Positions 24,041 to 33,292 are shown, counted from the stretch's first letter. The stretch is 56,120 nucleotides of DNA from Salinactinospora qingdaonensis (GCF_039539445.1 NZ_BAABDD010000030.1:1-56120), one strand, 5' to 3'. Notes: generated by a model not told the origin, from the sequence alone. Numbers and translations are program-made.

Positions 24041-25153
24041 ATGGCAGCCACTCCGCTGACCGTGTTCTTGTGCGGTGACGTCATGCTCGGCCGTGGCGTC
24101 GACCAGATCCTGCCCTACCCCGGCGCCCCGGAAGTGCGCGAACCCTACGTTGCGGACGCTCGCGGCTACGTGCGCTTGGCTGAGACCGCGAACGGGCCGA
24201 TCGACGTTCCCGTGGACTTTTCCTGGCCGTGGGGGGACGCGTTGGCGGTACTGGCAGAGACCACGCCCGACGTGCGGGTGGTGAACCTGGAGACCAGCGT
24301 CACTAGCAGCGACGACTTCATGTCGAACAAGCTGGTGCACTACCGGATGAACCCGGCCAACCTGCCTAGCCTGAGCGTGGCCCATCCCGACGTCTGTGCC
24401 CTGGCCAACAACCACGTGCTGGACTTCGACCGCCGGGGATTGGCGGAAACACTCGACGCGCTCGCGCACGCCAGCCTGCGGACGGTGGGGGCCGGGTTCG
24501 ACGCGGACCAAGCTCGGCGGCCCGCGATCGTGCCCACCGGCGCCGGCACTCGGGTGGTGGTCTTCTCGTTCGGCATGGCCTCCAGCGGCATCCCGGCGCA
24601 GTGGGCCGCCACCGAGGAGCGAGCCGGGGTCGACTTCGTCTCCGCCCCCTCCCCCGCGGCGGCAACGGAGATCGTAGAGCGGGTCGAGCGGGTGAAACAG
24701 CCCGGCGACGTGGTGATCGCCTCAGTGCACTGGGGCGACAACTGGGGATACACCGTCACGCCCGAGCAGACCGACTTCGCCCACGCGTTGATCGAAGGCG
24801 GGGTCGACATCGTGCACGGGCACTCCTCGCACCACCCCCGCCCGGTGGAGCTGTACCGCAACGGGCTCATCCTCTACGGCTGCGGTGACTTCATCAACGA
24901 TTACGAAGGCATCGTCGGCCACGAGCAGTACCGCGACGAGCTGCGACTGCTGTATCTCGTCTCGGTGGAACCCGGCCTGGCAGCTCCCACGGAGGTGCGG
25001 CTGGTGCCGATGCGGGCGCGGCGGATGCGCCTGGGCCACGCCGGCCACGAGGACACGCGGTGGCTCCAGTCGACCCTCGACCGGATCAGCCGCGACTTCG
25101 GCTCTCGAGTCGGCATGACCCCCGACGGCGCGCTCACCGTACGGCGAGTATGA
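24041..25153 (+). CDS. CapA-family metallophosphatase-like protein (370 aa)
   Basis: A PGA_cap/CapA domain of the metallophosphoesterase superfamily: FLCGDVMLGRGVDQ, VVNLETSVTSS, ANNHVLDFDRRGL, VHWGDNWGY and HGHSSHHPRPVE provide the metal ligands. There is no signal peptide, unlike secreted poly-glutamate synthesis CapA proteins. A cytoplasmic phosphatase or ligase-like role is possible. Its TGA overlaps the ATG of pcm (ATGA), so the two are translationally coupled. Confidence 0.85.
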   Translation: MAATPLTVFLCGDVMLGRGVDQILPYPGAPEVREPYVADARGYVRLAETANGPIDVPVDFSWPWGDALAVLAETTPDVRVVNLETSVTSSDDFMSNKLVHYRMNPANLPSLSVAHPDVCALANNHVLDFDRRGLAETLDALAHASLRTVGAGFDADQARRPAIVPTGAGTRVVVFSFGMASSGIPAQWAATEERAGVDFVSAPSPAAATEIVERVERVKQPGDVVIASVHWGDNWGYTVTPEQTDFAHALIEGGVDIVHGHSSHHPRPVELYRNGLILYGCGDFINDYEGIVGHEQYRDELRLLYLVSVEPGLAAPTEVRLVPMRARRMRLGHAGHEDTRWLQSTLDRISRDFGSRVGMTPDGALTVRRV

Positions 25154-25791
25154 CTACCGAGGACGGCCCCGAGGCCCTGGTCCGCGCCGCCCGCGCCGCG
25201 GGGGTGCATGACGTGCGGGTGCTGGCGGCCATGCGCGCTACGCCCCGGGCAAAGTTCGTGCCCGCCGCCCACCGGGCGCTCGCCTATATCGACGAGCCCG
25301 TACCGATCAACCACGGCCAGGTCACCACCCAACCCTCGCTGGTCGCGCGCATGGTGGCGGGGGTCGCCCCCGCCGCCGACGAGCGGGTGTTGGAGGTCGG
25401 CACCGGCCTTGGGTTCCAAACCGCTCTGCTGGCTCACCTGGCCGCCGAGGTCATCAGCGTCGAACTGTGGCCCGACGTGGCCTGGCAGGCGCAGGCGAAC
25501 CTCGCCCGACACGGCGTGGACAACGCGGAGGTCCGTACCGGGGACGGCAGCCGCGGCGCTGCCGACCGAGCGCCCTTTGGCGCCATCGTGGTCTCGGCGG
25601 CGTTTCCTGAGGTCCCGCAGCCGCTGGCCGAGCAGCTTGGGGCGGGTGGTCGGCTCGTGCAACCCATCGGCCCCGGCGGCCAGGAGGAGGTTACCCTGTT
25701 CCGGGCCGGCGAGCGGGGGGTTGCGCGGCAGGTCGTGCTCGCTTTGGCCAGCTTCGTCCCGCTGCACGGGGCGTACGGTTTTCCGGCCTAG
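25150..25791 (+). CDS. pcm: Protein-L-isoaspartate O-methyltransferase (213 aa)
   Basis: Repairs isoaspartyl residues using S-adenosylmethionine. Family motifs: RAKFVPAAHRALAY, the post-I segment GQVTTQPSLVARM, SAM motif VLEVGTGLGFQTALLA, and GAIVVSAAFPEVPQPL. The length is normal. The start overlaps capA. The stop TAG is part of the CTAG that begins the inserted element at 25788. Confidence 0.92.
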   Translation: MTTEDGPEALVRAARAAGVHDVRVLAAMRATPRAKFVPAAHRALAYIDEPVPINHGQVTTQPSLVARMVAGVAPAADERVLEVGTGLGFQTALLAHLAAEVISVELWPDVAWQAQANLARHGVDNAEVRTGDGSRGAADRAPFGAIVVSAAFPEVPQPLAEQLGAGGRLVQPIGPGGQEEVTLFRAGERGVARQVVLALASFVPLHGAYGFPA

Positions 25792-25973
25792 GTTTGTTTT
25801 TGGGAAGGGCGGCGAGAGCGGGCGGTGGGCGGAAACGGGTGAGCGCGTCTGTCGTCGCCCCCGCAGGCTGGCGAGATCGCGCAGCGATCGAGGGGTGAGG
25901 AGGCGAAGAGCACTCCCATAGCCTCCGCACCACAGCCGTTCGAAGAACGGAATCCAGCGCGCGGTGGTACTAG
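25788..25973. mobile_element. CTAG-bounded intergenic element (copy C)
   Basis: Begins CTAGGTTTGTTTTTGGGAAG and continues GGCGGCGAGAGCG, closely matching the right half of the 16835-16983 element. The core GATCGC-GCA-GCGATC is at 25875-25889. CCGTTCGAAGAACGG near 25937-25951 corresponds to the far end of copy B. A second CTAG at 25970-25973 contains the stop of the convergent arsC-like gene. The right terminal repeat is lost or decayed. Confidence 0.7.
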
Positions 25974-26629
25974 TTCTCCTGCGCGCGGGGCCGCGCGAGG
26001 TCGTCGGCGAGGCGTCGCACCCGCACGTCGATGGTGTTGCGGATGGCGCGCACCTCGTCGAGGGGGCGCCCCAGCGGGTCGGAGAGGTTCCAGTCGAAAT
26101 AGCGCTTGCCGGGCAGCACGGGGCAGGCGTCACCGCAGCCCATGGTGACGACGATGTCGGCGGAGCGCAGGATGGCGCCGGTCAGGGGCTTGGGGAAGTC
26201 CTCGCTGAGGTCGACGCCGATCTCACGCATGGCGGCGAGAACGGTGGGGTCGATCTGGCCGTGCGGGTGGGAGCCGGCAGAGTGCACGGTGACGCGGTCC
26301 GGGAGCCGGCGGGCGAGCAACGCGGCGGCGATCTGGGAGCGGGCGGCATTGTGGTCGCACACGAACAGTACCGTCGGGTGCTCCTTGGGCAACAGACCCT
26401 CGGCACGGGCCACGGAGGTGAGCTGCTGGGCGGCGAACCTCTCGGTGATCAGCGGCAGGTGAGCGTGGATGGAGGCGGTGGCGGCCAGCGAGCGGTAGGC
26501 GTCGTCGACGTAGCGCTGCACGGTCTCGGCTGCGAAGACGCCGGTGAAGTGGGCGGCGAGGCGTTGACTGACGCGGCGCAGGACGGCCTGGGGGGACAGC
26601 AGGCCGGGTAGAGGTGGCTGGCGGCGCAT
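25970..26629 (-). CDS. arsC: Arsenate reductase with N-terminal three-helix domain (219 aa)
   Basis: Residues 1-80 form the three-helix dimerisation domain known from actinobacterial arsenate reductases. Residues 85-215 are a low-molecular-weight phosphatase-like ArsC with P-loop VCDHNAARS (Cys-x5-Arg) and the late TMGCGDACPVLPGKRY. It reduces arsenate to arsenite, coupled to mycothiol or thioredoxin. The ATG at 26629 has GGGAG upstream. It lies downstream of a second arsC on the same strand. Confidence 0.88.
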   Translation of the reverse strand: MRRQPPLPGLLSPQAVLRRVSQRLAAHFTGVFAAETVQRYVDDAYRSLAATASIHAHLPLITERFAAQQLTSVARAEGLLPKEHPTVLFVCDHNAARSQIAAALLARRLPDRVTVHSAGSHPHGQIDPTVLAAMREIGVDLSEDFPKPLTGAILRSADIVVTMGCGDACPVLPGKRYFDWNLSDPLGRPLDEVRAIRNTIDVRVRRLADDLARPRAQEN

Positions 26630-26724
26630 GGTGGGCTCCCCGTACTGGACGAACGGACGTGCGATGAAAACCGTCTTTTTCATTGTGGTGATGCGTCGCT
26701 GCGGGGGCCGCCCAGGCTGTCGCG

Positions 26725-27138
26725 TCAGCGGCTCGGGGAGACACCCAACTCCGCGAGGAGCGTCTCGACGCGGCGGGCGATCTCGTCGCGGACCGGACGC
26801 ACGCGCTCGATAGGCTGGCCGGCCGGATCGTCGAGCTCCCAGTCGAGGTAGCGCTTACCGGGGAAGACCGGACAGGTGTCACCGCAGCCCATGGTGATCA
26901 CGACGTCGCTGGCCTCGACGGCGTCTACGGTGAGGGGCTTAGGTTGGGCGGTGGTGAGGTCGATGCCGATCTCACGCATCGCTTCGACGGCCACCGGGTT
27001 GACGCTCTCCGCGGGAACCGAACCGGCCGAACGGACCTCAACGGCGTCACCGGCGAGGTGGGTGAGCAGGCCGGCGGCCATCTGGGAGCGACCCGCATTG
27101 TGGACGCACACGAACAGCACGCTGGGCTTGTCCGACAC
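26725..27138 (-). CDS. arsC: Arsenate reductase, ArsC low-MW phosphatase type (137 aa)
   Basis: A compact ArsC with P-loop VCVHNAGRS, then TMGCGDTCPVFPGKRYLDW with two further Cys residues. It reduces arsenate for export by the divergent Acr3. GTG start with AAAGAGG upstream. It shares 40 to 50 percent of residues by eye with the downstream fused ArsC, so the pair looks like an old duplication. Confidence 0.92.
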   Translation of the reverse strand: MSDKPSVLFVCVHNAGRSQMAAGLLTHLAGDAVEVRSAGSVPAESVNPVAVEAMREIGIDLTTAQPKPLTVDAVEASDVVITMGCGDTCPVFPGKRYLDWELDDPAGQPIERVRPVRDEIARRVETLLAELGVSPSR

Positions 27139-27250
27139 GGTGGTGACCTCTTTCGTTGCGCGGCTGCTAGCGGTGCCGGCGGGAAGCTAGCAGGCCAATG
27201 GGAAAGCTGCGACCCTACCGACACCCCACAACTTATCAGCTTTGACTGAT

Positions 27251-27266
27251 ATCAAAAAATATTGAT
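27251..27266. promoter_or_regulatory. ArsR-type operator
   Basis: ATCAA-AAAATA-TTGAT is an inverted repeat of the classic ArsR/SmtB form in the divergent arsC-acr3 promoter. No arsR gene is present in the window, so the regulator must be encoded elsewhere. Confidence 0.75.
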
Positions 27267-27313
27267 GTACAGTGAGCGCGGCAACCACGGTGACCGACGG
27301 AAGAGAGTAAGGC

Positions 27314-28414
27314 ATGGTGCGAGCCGAGACGAGCACGCACGCCCCCGAGCAGGGGCGGCGGCTGTCGACGCTGGACCGGTTCCTGCCGGTGTGGATCGCG
27401 CTGGCGATGGCCGCCGGACTGCTGCTGGGCCGGGTGGCACCGGGGCTTCAGGCGGCGCTGGACTCGGTGAGCGTCGGCGGGATCTCCCTGCCGATCGCGC
27501 TGGGACTGCTGCTGATGATGTACCCGGTCCTGGCCAAGGTCCGCTACGACCGCCTGGAGAGCGTCACCCGCGACGCGCGGCTGCTCGTGTGGTCCCTCGT
27601 GCTGAACTGGCTGATAGGGCCGGCGGTGATGTTCGCCCTGGCCTGGATCTTCCTCCCCGACCTGCCGGCATTTCGCACCGGGCTGATCATCGTCGGACTG
27701 GCGCGCTGCATCGCGATGGTCATCATCTGGAACGACCTGGCCTGTGGCGACCGTGAGGCCGCCGCTGTGCTCGTGGCACTGAACTCGGTGTTCCAAGTCG
27801 TCGCCTTCGGCGCGCTGGGCTGGTTCTACCTCGACCTACTACCGGGCTGGCTCGGGCTGTCGCGCAGCGGGATCGACGTCTCCCCCTGGCACATCGCCGC
27901 GATGGTGCTGGTCTTCTTGGGTATCCCCCTCGTGGCGGGCTACCTCACCCGGCTGACCGGCGAGCGCTCCAAGGGGCGGGCGTGGTACGAGGGGACGTTC
28001 CTGCCTCGCATCGGCCCGCTGGCGCTGTACGGGCTGCTGTTCACCATCGTGATGCTGTTCGCGCTACAGGGCGAGGCGATCACCTCCCAGCCGTTGGACG
28101 TGGCACGCATCGCCGTGCCGCTGCTGGTCTACTTCGCGTTGATGTGGGGACTGAGCATGCTGCTCGGGTGGGCCGCGCGGCTGTCCTACGAGCGCACCAC
28201 GACTCTGGCCTTCACCGCCGCCGGCAACAACTTCGAACTGGCCATCGCCGTGGCCATCGGTGTGTTCGGCGTCACCTCGGGCCAGGCGTTGGCCGGGGTG
28301 GTCGGCCCGCTCATCGAGGTGCCGGTGTTGGTGGCTCTGGTCTACGTCTCGCTGTGGGCACGCCGTTTCTTCGCCGGCCGGACTGTCGATGCCCCCGGCG
28401 GAAGCGACAGATAG
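27314..28414 (+). CDS. acr3: ACR3-family arsenite efflux transporter (366 aa)
   Basis: Ten hydrophobic segments with the ACR3 signatures: MMYPVLAKVRYDRL, the conserved Cys in GLARCIAMVIIWNDLACGD, and TAAGNNFELAIAVAI. It exports As(III) using the proton gradient. It is divergent from two arsC genes across an ArsR-type operator. Confidence 0.95.
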   Translation: MVRAETSTHAPEQGRRLSTLDRFLPVWIALAMAAGLLLGRVAPGLQAALDSVSVGGISLPIALGLLLMMYPVLAKVRYDRLESVTRDARLLVWSLVLNWLIGPAVMFALAWIFLPDLPAFRTGLIIVGLARCIAMVIIWNDLACGDREAAAVLVALNSVFQVVAFGALGWFYLDLLPGWLGLSRSGIDVSPWHIAAMVLVFLGIPLVAGYLTRLTGERSKGRAWYEGTFLPRIGPLALYGLLFTIVMLFALQGEAITSQPLDVARIAVPLLVYFALMWGLSMLLGWAARLSYERTTTLAFTAAGNNFELAIAVAIGVFGVTSGQALAGVVGPLIEVPVLVALVYVSLWARRFFAGRTVDAPGGSDR

Positions 28415-28487
28415 GCGAAACCACGCACAAAGTCCCACTAAGGGGACACACCCTCACACTCGACCACATCCTCCACCAAGAAAACCA

Positions 28488-28547
28488 CCCTCCGTGAGAG
28501 ACTTTCACATACTGTGTCCACAGTGTGTCGGGGAAACTCACGGAGGG
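28488..28547 (+). promoter_or_regulatory. Leader hairpin that masks a ribosome-binding site
   Basis: CCCTCCGTGAG (28488-28498) is complementary to CTCACGGAGGG (28537-28547). The right arm contains the GGAGGGGG ribosome site of the gene at 28556. In the loop, ACTGTG-TC-CACAGT (28511-28524) is itself a perfect palindrome. The layout suggests translational control or an operator. Confidence 0.6.
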
Positions 28548-28555
28548 GGAGACCA

Positions 28556-29152
28556 ATGACCACTCTCATGCCGGCGCGGCTGGGCTGGCATGTCCGGAGT
28601 GCGCTGGGCGTGGCCCTGACGGTGGCGGCTGTGGCCACCGGCGCCGCGCCGGCCACCGCACAGCCGAGTGCGCCGTCGGAGCGGGAGAACACCCACCTGC
28701 GACCGTGCCGAAGTGACGACTTCACGATCATCGAGGATGAGCGCGGCGCGGCGGCGGGAACCATCTACATCGAATTCGCGATGATCCGGACCGGCGGCGA
28801 CAGCGAAGCCGCCACGCAGCCCTGCGAACTGTCCGACCGCGTGGACGTGTACTGGACCGAAGAGCCGGGCGGCGCACGGGTCGGCTCCTGGGCCGAGTAC
28901 AGCTCTGACACGCGAGGCCGAACTTTCGTCGTGGAACCGCAGGGCATGGCTCTGTTGACCCTGGCCCAGCCCAACCCGCGCAACTATCCGACCAGGGCGT
29001 GTCGCCCCGTCCCTGTGTCGGGGATCGAGGTGTTCGTGAACGTCGGGGATGGCAGTGGCAGCAGCTACGCCCCCACCGGCGGCAAGGACCTCATGTGCTC
29101 GGCCCAAGGGGTGGGGGTTCCGCGCGTCTCCGTCGCCGAGTGGCCCTACTGA
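28556..29152 (+). CDS. Secreted DUF4232 protein (198 aa)
   Basis: The signal peptide (residues 1-37, ending PATAQPS) is followed by a DUF4232 domain beginning RPCRSDDFTI, with three more Cys spaced as in the family. Its function is unknown; DUF4232 proteins are common secreted or lipoproteins of actinomycetes. The ATG at 28556 is chosen over an in-frame upstream GTG because of GGAGGGGGAG. The ribosome site lies in a hairpin. Confidence 0.82.
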   Translation: MTTLMPARLGWHVRSALGVALTVAAVATGAAPATAQPSAPSERENTHLRPCRSDDFTIIEDERGAAAGTIYIEFAMIRTGGDSEAATQPCELSDRVDVYWTEEPGGARVGSWAEYSSDTRGRTFVVEPQGMALLTLAQPNPRNYPTRACRPVPVSGIEVFVNVGDGSGSSYAPTGGKDLMCSAQGVGVPRVSVAEWPY

Positions 29153-29211
29153 GGCCCGATGGTGGTGTCCCGCCAAGCGCTCGGGAGAGGGCACCGCCCC
29201 CTGGGATCGCC

Positions 29212-30186
29212 TCAGCGAGGGGCGGAGGTCGCCGGTGCCCGCGTCGCCCGCCACTCCCGAGGGGTGACGCCGTAGGTTTCGCGGAACGCGCGACTGAAGT
29301 GCGCGGGGTCGGTGAAGCCCCATCGGCGGGCGATCGAGGCGATCGTGACGGCCCTGGAGGTGGGCTTGGCCAGCGCCTTGCGGCACTCCTCCAGTCGGCG
29401 CGCACGAATCCAGTCGCCCAGGCTGATCCCGGAACGCTCCAGCAGCACATAGAGGTAGCGCACCGAGATGTTGTGCGCTCTGGCGATCCGAGTGGCCGAG
29501 AGGTCGGGCTCGGCGAGGTGCTGGCGCATGTACTCCACGATGCGGCCGGTCATGCTCTCGTGCAGTGGCTCGCGAGCAAGGCCGAGGTGGTCGACGTGGG
29601 TGGCCAGCAACGCGCGGACCAGCTCGACGCTGGGCTGGGCCAACTGCTCGGCGTAGCTACCGGTACGCAGCTCGGGGGCCTCGGCGACCCGAGTGAGGTG
29701 GTTGGAGGCCAACCCTTCCATGGGGGTGCGCTCCCCCATGGAGACGGCGCAGATCCGGCGCAGGGCGTCGTGGGGAAGCGCGACCTCACTGAGCGGGATG
29801 AAGTAGAAGTGCGTGTTCATGCCCTGTTGGAAAGCCAGCGTGTAAGGGAGCGTCGTGTCGCACAGTGCGAACTCGCCGGGACGCAGTACCGCTTCCCTGC
29901 CGCTTTGGAGCACCATCCCCGTTCCCGACCGTTGCAGAGCGAGCACGAGGGTCGGTGGCGTGTCGTCTCGGGCCTGCTTGGAAGTGCGCCGCCCGATAAG
30001 ACCGCTGGAACGCGCCGAGCACAGCCCGGTGCTCCCAAGGTCACTCAAGGCCAGCCGCACCTGGATGTCCTGGGGTGGGACCTTGTGGTCCACCTCCAGT
30101 GGCCCGATCTCGGTGCCCAGGAACTCGCGCAGTGCATCCGCGCGCTCCTGCGGTGGCATGGATGAGGCGTCCCAGATCGCTGTCAT
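29212..30186 (-). CDS. AraC-family regulator with AraC-binding-like N-terminal domain (324 aa)
   Basis: Residues 20-190 resemble the FeaR/AraC-binding-like sensing domain, with LRPGEFALCDTTLPYTLAF. The C-terminus (about 215-320) is a double HTH with LSATRIARAHNISVRYLYVLL and IARRWGFTDPAHFSRAFRETYGVTPREWR. It is divergent from an alpha/beta hydrolase, its likely target. ATG 30186 is preferred over 30198. Confidence 0.9.
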   Translation of the reverse strand: MTAIWDASSMPPQERADALREFLGTEIGPLEVDHKVPPQDIQVRLALSDLGSTGLCSARSSGLIGRRTSKQARDDTPPTLVLALQRSGTGMVLQSGREAVLRPGEFALCDTTLPYTLAFQQGMNTHFYFIPLSEVALPHDALRRICAVSMGERTPMEGLASNHLTRVAEAPELRTGSYAEQLAQPSVELVRALLATHVDHLGLAREPLHESMTGRIVEYMRQHLAEPDLSATRIARAHNISVRYLYVLLERSGISLGDWIRARRLEECRKALAKPTSRAVTIASIARRWGFTDPAHFSRAFRETYGVTPREWRATRAPATSAPR

Positions 30187-30293
30187 CGTTGCCCCCACGA
30201 TTCGCCGATCCCTCCTACTTCTCTATGGTTATCGCAGGTCAGAGCGGACACAAGAGGCGGTATGGGATTCAACTGTGCACACCGAGCATAGGG

Positions 30294-30307
30294 GTATGCA
30301 CATGTAT
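30294..30307. promoter_or_regulatory. Operator-like palindrome in the araC-hydrolase gap
   Basis: GCATA-GGGG-TATGC lies in the AT-rich 255-nt divergent promoter region. It is a candidate site for the AraC regulator or a general promoter element. The weaker flanks GTGCAC and TGCACATG extend the symmetry. Confidence 0.4.
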
Positions 30308-30441
30308 CAACCTTTTGAGCTGGGGTTTCACCTAAATTTTCGGTAGTGCCGAAGAGATGGTGGGAAGAAGCAAAGAGAGGGTGAAAACCCACCCGCCCCA
30401 CCACCAACTGTTCCATCATCGAAGCCCTCAATGGAGAGAGC

Positions 30442-31269
30442 ATGAATCCCCGAACCACTGGCACGATCGTGTTAATCCATGGCCCGTGGCTGACCCCGGC
30501 CGCCTGGCACCCCTGGGTGGCCCGCTATACCGCTGCCGGCTACCGCACGCTGGCGCCCGCCTGGCCCGGCATGAGCGACAACGTGGCCGCGCTGCGGCTG
30601 GCTCCTCAGGGGCTGGAGGATATTGGCGTCGGTGAGATCGTCGACCACTATGAGCGGATCATCCGCGACCTGGACGAGCCCCCGATCATCATGGGGCACT
30701 CCCTGGGCGGTGCGGTAACCCAGATCCTGCTGGACCGCGGTTTGGGGATGGCCGGTGTGGCGATCAACTCCTCACCGATCAAAGGGGTGCTTCGCCTCCC
30801 CCTGCCGACCCTGCGCAGCGCGTTTCCGATCCTGCGCATCCCGAAGAGCCGCACGGGGACGGTGGGGCTGAGCCTACAGGACTGGCACCAATGGTTCTGC
30901 AACACGCTGGACCGGGAGGACTCCGACACACTGTACGCGCGCCACCACGTGCCGACACCGGGGCGGCCCCTCTGGCAGGTCGCCACCGCCAATCTGACTC
31001 TCCATCCGGCGACGGAAGTGAACCTGGACAACAACGAGCGGGCCCCGCTGCTGTTGATTTCGGGAGGCGCCGACCGGCTGAGTCCCCCATGGCTGAGCCA
31101 GGAAACCGTAAAGCGCTACCGGGCCCCCGACGTCACCACCGAGCACAAGGAGTTCCCCGGCCGCCCTAACTTCACCATCGGCGTCTCAGGCTGGGAGCGG
31201 GTCGCCGACTACGCCTTGAGCTGGGCCGCGCCCCACCACTCGATCCGCTCTCGGCTGCCCCAACCCTGA
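30442..31269 (+). CDS. Alpha/beta hydrolase (275 aa)
   Basis: Hydrolase with LIHGPWLTPAAWHPWV, nucleophile elbow GHSLGGAV at about residue 90, acid in GGADRLSPP, and a late His in the EFPGRPNFTIGVSGWE region. It resembles Streptomyces lipase/esterase-like alpha/beta hydrolases. GAGAG lies upstream of the ATG. It is likely controlled by the divergent AraC protein. Confidence 0.85.
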   Translation: MNPRTTGTIVLIHGPWLTPAAWHPWVARYTAAGYRTLAPAWPGMSDNVAALRLAPQGLEDIGVGEIVDHYERIIRDLDEPPIIMGHSLGGAVTQILLDRGLGMAGVAINSSPIKGVLRLPLPTLRSAFPILRIPKSRTGTVGLSLQDWHQWFCNTLDREDSDTLYARHHVPTPGRPLWQVATANLTLHPATEVNLDNNERAPLLLISGGADRLSPPWLSQETVKRYRAPDVTTEHKEFPGRPNFTIGVSGWERVADYALSWAAPHHSIRSRLPQP

Positions 31270-31307
31270 ACGGGTCACTGTGGCCGCGCCCGGCAGCGGG
31301 CCACGGC

Positions 31308-32339
31308 TCACTTGCGTGGCAACTGGTTGCGCAGCCCCAAGTCGGTGGGGAAGGGCGCGAGGTAGGTCTGCTGGCTGGCCCATGCGACACGTTCAGCGTT
31401 GCAGTGGTGCCGGATCAGCGACAGCGGCAGGGTCAGCGGCACGTGGCCGGCCCGGTAGTCGTCGATGGCGGCGAGGATGTCGTGGCGTCTGCTGTCGTCG
31501 AGATAGCCACTGACCATGCCGAAGGCGTGTTGTAGCGCATTGACGTGCTTGCCGGGAGAGGTGGGGGTGGCGAGCACACTGTGGAAAGCGGCGGTGTAGT
31601 CGGCAGCGATGTCGGAGCGCTCGCCGGTGCCGGCCTCGGTGACGATCCGCCCCAGCGAGCGGGCCCCCTGCGGGGAGTGCGACAGCAATTGGAGCTTGTG
31701 GCGGGCGTGGAAGTCGATGAGATCGCGGGGGCGCCACGCCGACTCCAGCAGCGCCCGCAGCCGGGCGTGGGCGAACACGCGCTCGACGAAGTGCTCGCAT
31801 AGATCGGCGTCGGTAAGCCGCCCCTCCTCCTCTGCGGGCAACTCCGGACACAGGTCGAGGAGCCGGGCGGCGAAACCGCCGCGCCCCTTGCCGTCAACGC
31901 GCTTGCCCTCCTCGAACACCGGCAGTCCGAACAGGCCGCAACTGGGGGACTTGTTCTTCAGGACATAGCCGTCGAGGGTGCGCAGCACCGCCAGATGGGC
32001 GTCGGCGACGTTACGGATCGCGTCGGTGTGGTCGGTTCCGCTCTTGGTGGCGCGTACCCGTGGCTGGGCGCCACTCGGGGCGTCAGTCCGCTCCAGACGC
32101 AAGGTTTCGCGCGGCGTACCCAGACCGATCTCGGCCTCGGGGCAGATCGCGACCCACTCCACGTGGCGTCCCAGGACGTCGGTGAGGAAACGGTTACGGC
32201 AGTGGCCGCCGTTGTAGCGGACGGGTTCGCCCAGCAAGCAACTGGACACCCCGATCCGCGGGCGCTGGCCGGCCGTTGACGGCGTGCCCGAGCCGCTGCT
32301 GCGGGAAAGAGCCGACGGCCCCGTGGCATCGCTCCTCAT
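31308..32339 (-). CDS. DUF523 and DUF1722 fusion protein (343 aa)
   Basis: The N-terminal DUF523 (about 28-165) has the Cys-bearing VSSCLLGEPVRYNGGHCRN, ICPEAEIGLGTPRE and KNKSPSCGLFGLPVF, suggestive of a metal or Fe-S site. The C-terminal DUF1722 (YbgA-like, about 205-335) has IDFHARHKLQLLSHSP and PLTLPLSLIRHH. The fusion is known in many bacteria and is sometimes linked to photolyase genes and thiouracil breakdown. No photolyase is adjacent here. Confidence 0.9.
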   Translation of the reverse strand: MRSDATGPSALSRSSGSGTPSTAGQRPRIGVSSCLLGEPVRYNGGHCRNRFLTDVLGRHVEWVAICPEAEIGLGTPRETLRLERTDAPSGAQPRVRATKSGTDHTDAIRNVADAHLAVLRTLDGYVLKNKSPSCGLFGLPVFEEGKRVDGKGRGGFAARLLDLCPELPAEEEGRLTDADLCEHFVERVFAHARLRALLESAWRPRDLIDFHARHKLQLLSHSPQGARSLGRIVTEAGTGERSDIAADYTAAFHSVLATPTSPGKHVNALQHAFGMVSGYLDDSRRHDILAAIDDYRAGHVPLTLPLSLIRHHCNAERVAWASQQTYLAPFPTDLGLRNQLPRK

Positions 32340-32401
32340 AATCCCAGCGTAGGGGCGCTTCGCCGGCAGCGTCGACCCTACAGCGCCCCGAGCGCGCCGG
32401 T

Positions 32402-32941
32402 TCAGGTGCGGCGGTTTCCCGAAGCGACCTCGACCAGTGCGCTGCCGATCCGGTTGAGCCAGTCGGCGATCAGCTCCAACTGCTCCTCGGAGTAGGAGTC
32501 GTGCAGCGCGATCATCGCCTCACGCATCCCCAAGCCGGCGCCGCCCTCGATGACCTCGGCGTCCTCGTCCAGCTCGACGACGACCTTGCGCCGATCCTCG
32601 GTATGACGGGCGCGGCGCACGAGACCGCGCGCTTCGAGACGGTCGATGACGCCGGTCACCGAGCCGGTGGCGAGCTTGAGGCCCGACGCGATCTCCCCCG
32701 GCGTCATCGGCCCGCCGATCTTAAGGAGCACGTAGCACTGGAAGTCGGTCGGGTTGAGATCCACGTTTTCCGACATAGCGTGGAGCAGGCGGATGAGCCC
32801 CGTGGCCAGCCGCTGCCCATCGACCTGAATGGCGCGGTAGAGCGCCTCTCGCGAGCGTTGTCCGGCGGTGTCGTCGTCCCGGTGGGCCGGTTCCGGACTC
32901 CTCGGCCGATCGGCCCGCGAGGCGTCCGGTGCGGTATCCAT
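32402..32941 (-). CDS. MarR-family transcriptional regulator (179 aa)
   Basis: A winged helix at about residues 60-130: NPTDFQCYVLLKIGGPMTPGE, SGLKLATGSVTGVIDRLEARGLV and the basic wing RHTEDRRKVVVEL. It has a charged, disordered N-terminal 30 residues. The ATG is preceded by GGGAGACG. The target is unknown; it faces a 540-nt intergenic region upstream of the polyprenyl synthase. Confidence 0.88.
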   Translation of the reverse strand: MDTAPDASRADRPRSPEPAHRDDDTAGQRSREALYRAIQVDGQRLATGLIRLLHAMSENVDLNPTDFQCYVLLKIGGPMTPGEIASGLKLATGSVTGVIDRLEARGLVRRARHTEDRRKVVVELDEDAEVIEGGAGLGMREAMIALHDSYSEEQLELIADWLNRIGSALVEVASGNRRT

Positions 32942-33292
32942 ACGTCTCCCACATAGTCGTCAGCCGCGACCGGTTCTCGTCGGCCGGCCGCGTTCGTGCG
33001 AGTCGTAGGCGGCCACGCGCGCCGAGGTGCGGTGTGGCCGTCCTGACGCTGACCATGCTTTCACGCCCGAAACACGGGCCGGCCGAGGCGATCGCCGGGA
33101 ACGGCCCGGCGCGCGATCAGCGCCTGAAAAATGATTGTAGGCGGCGGCAGACGTGTGCAGCGCCGCAACGGACAGCGGTGCCGCACGGGGGCGCGACCGG
33201 GGTGCGCACCCGGTTCCCGTACCGGTTTGACCAGGTGCGGCGCGTCACGAGCGGTTCTTCGCACCGATCGGATACCTAGCAAGGGGACACCA

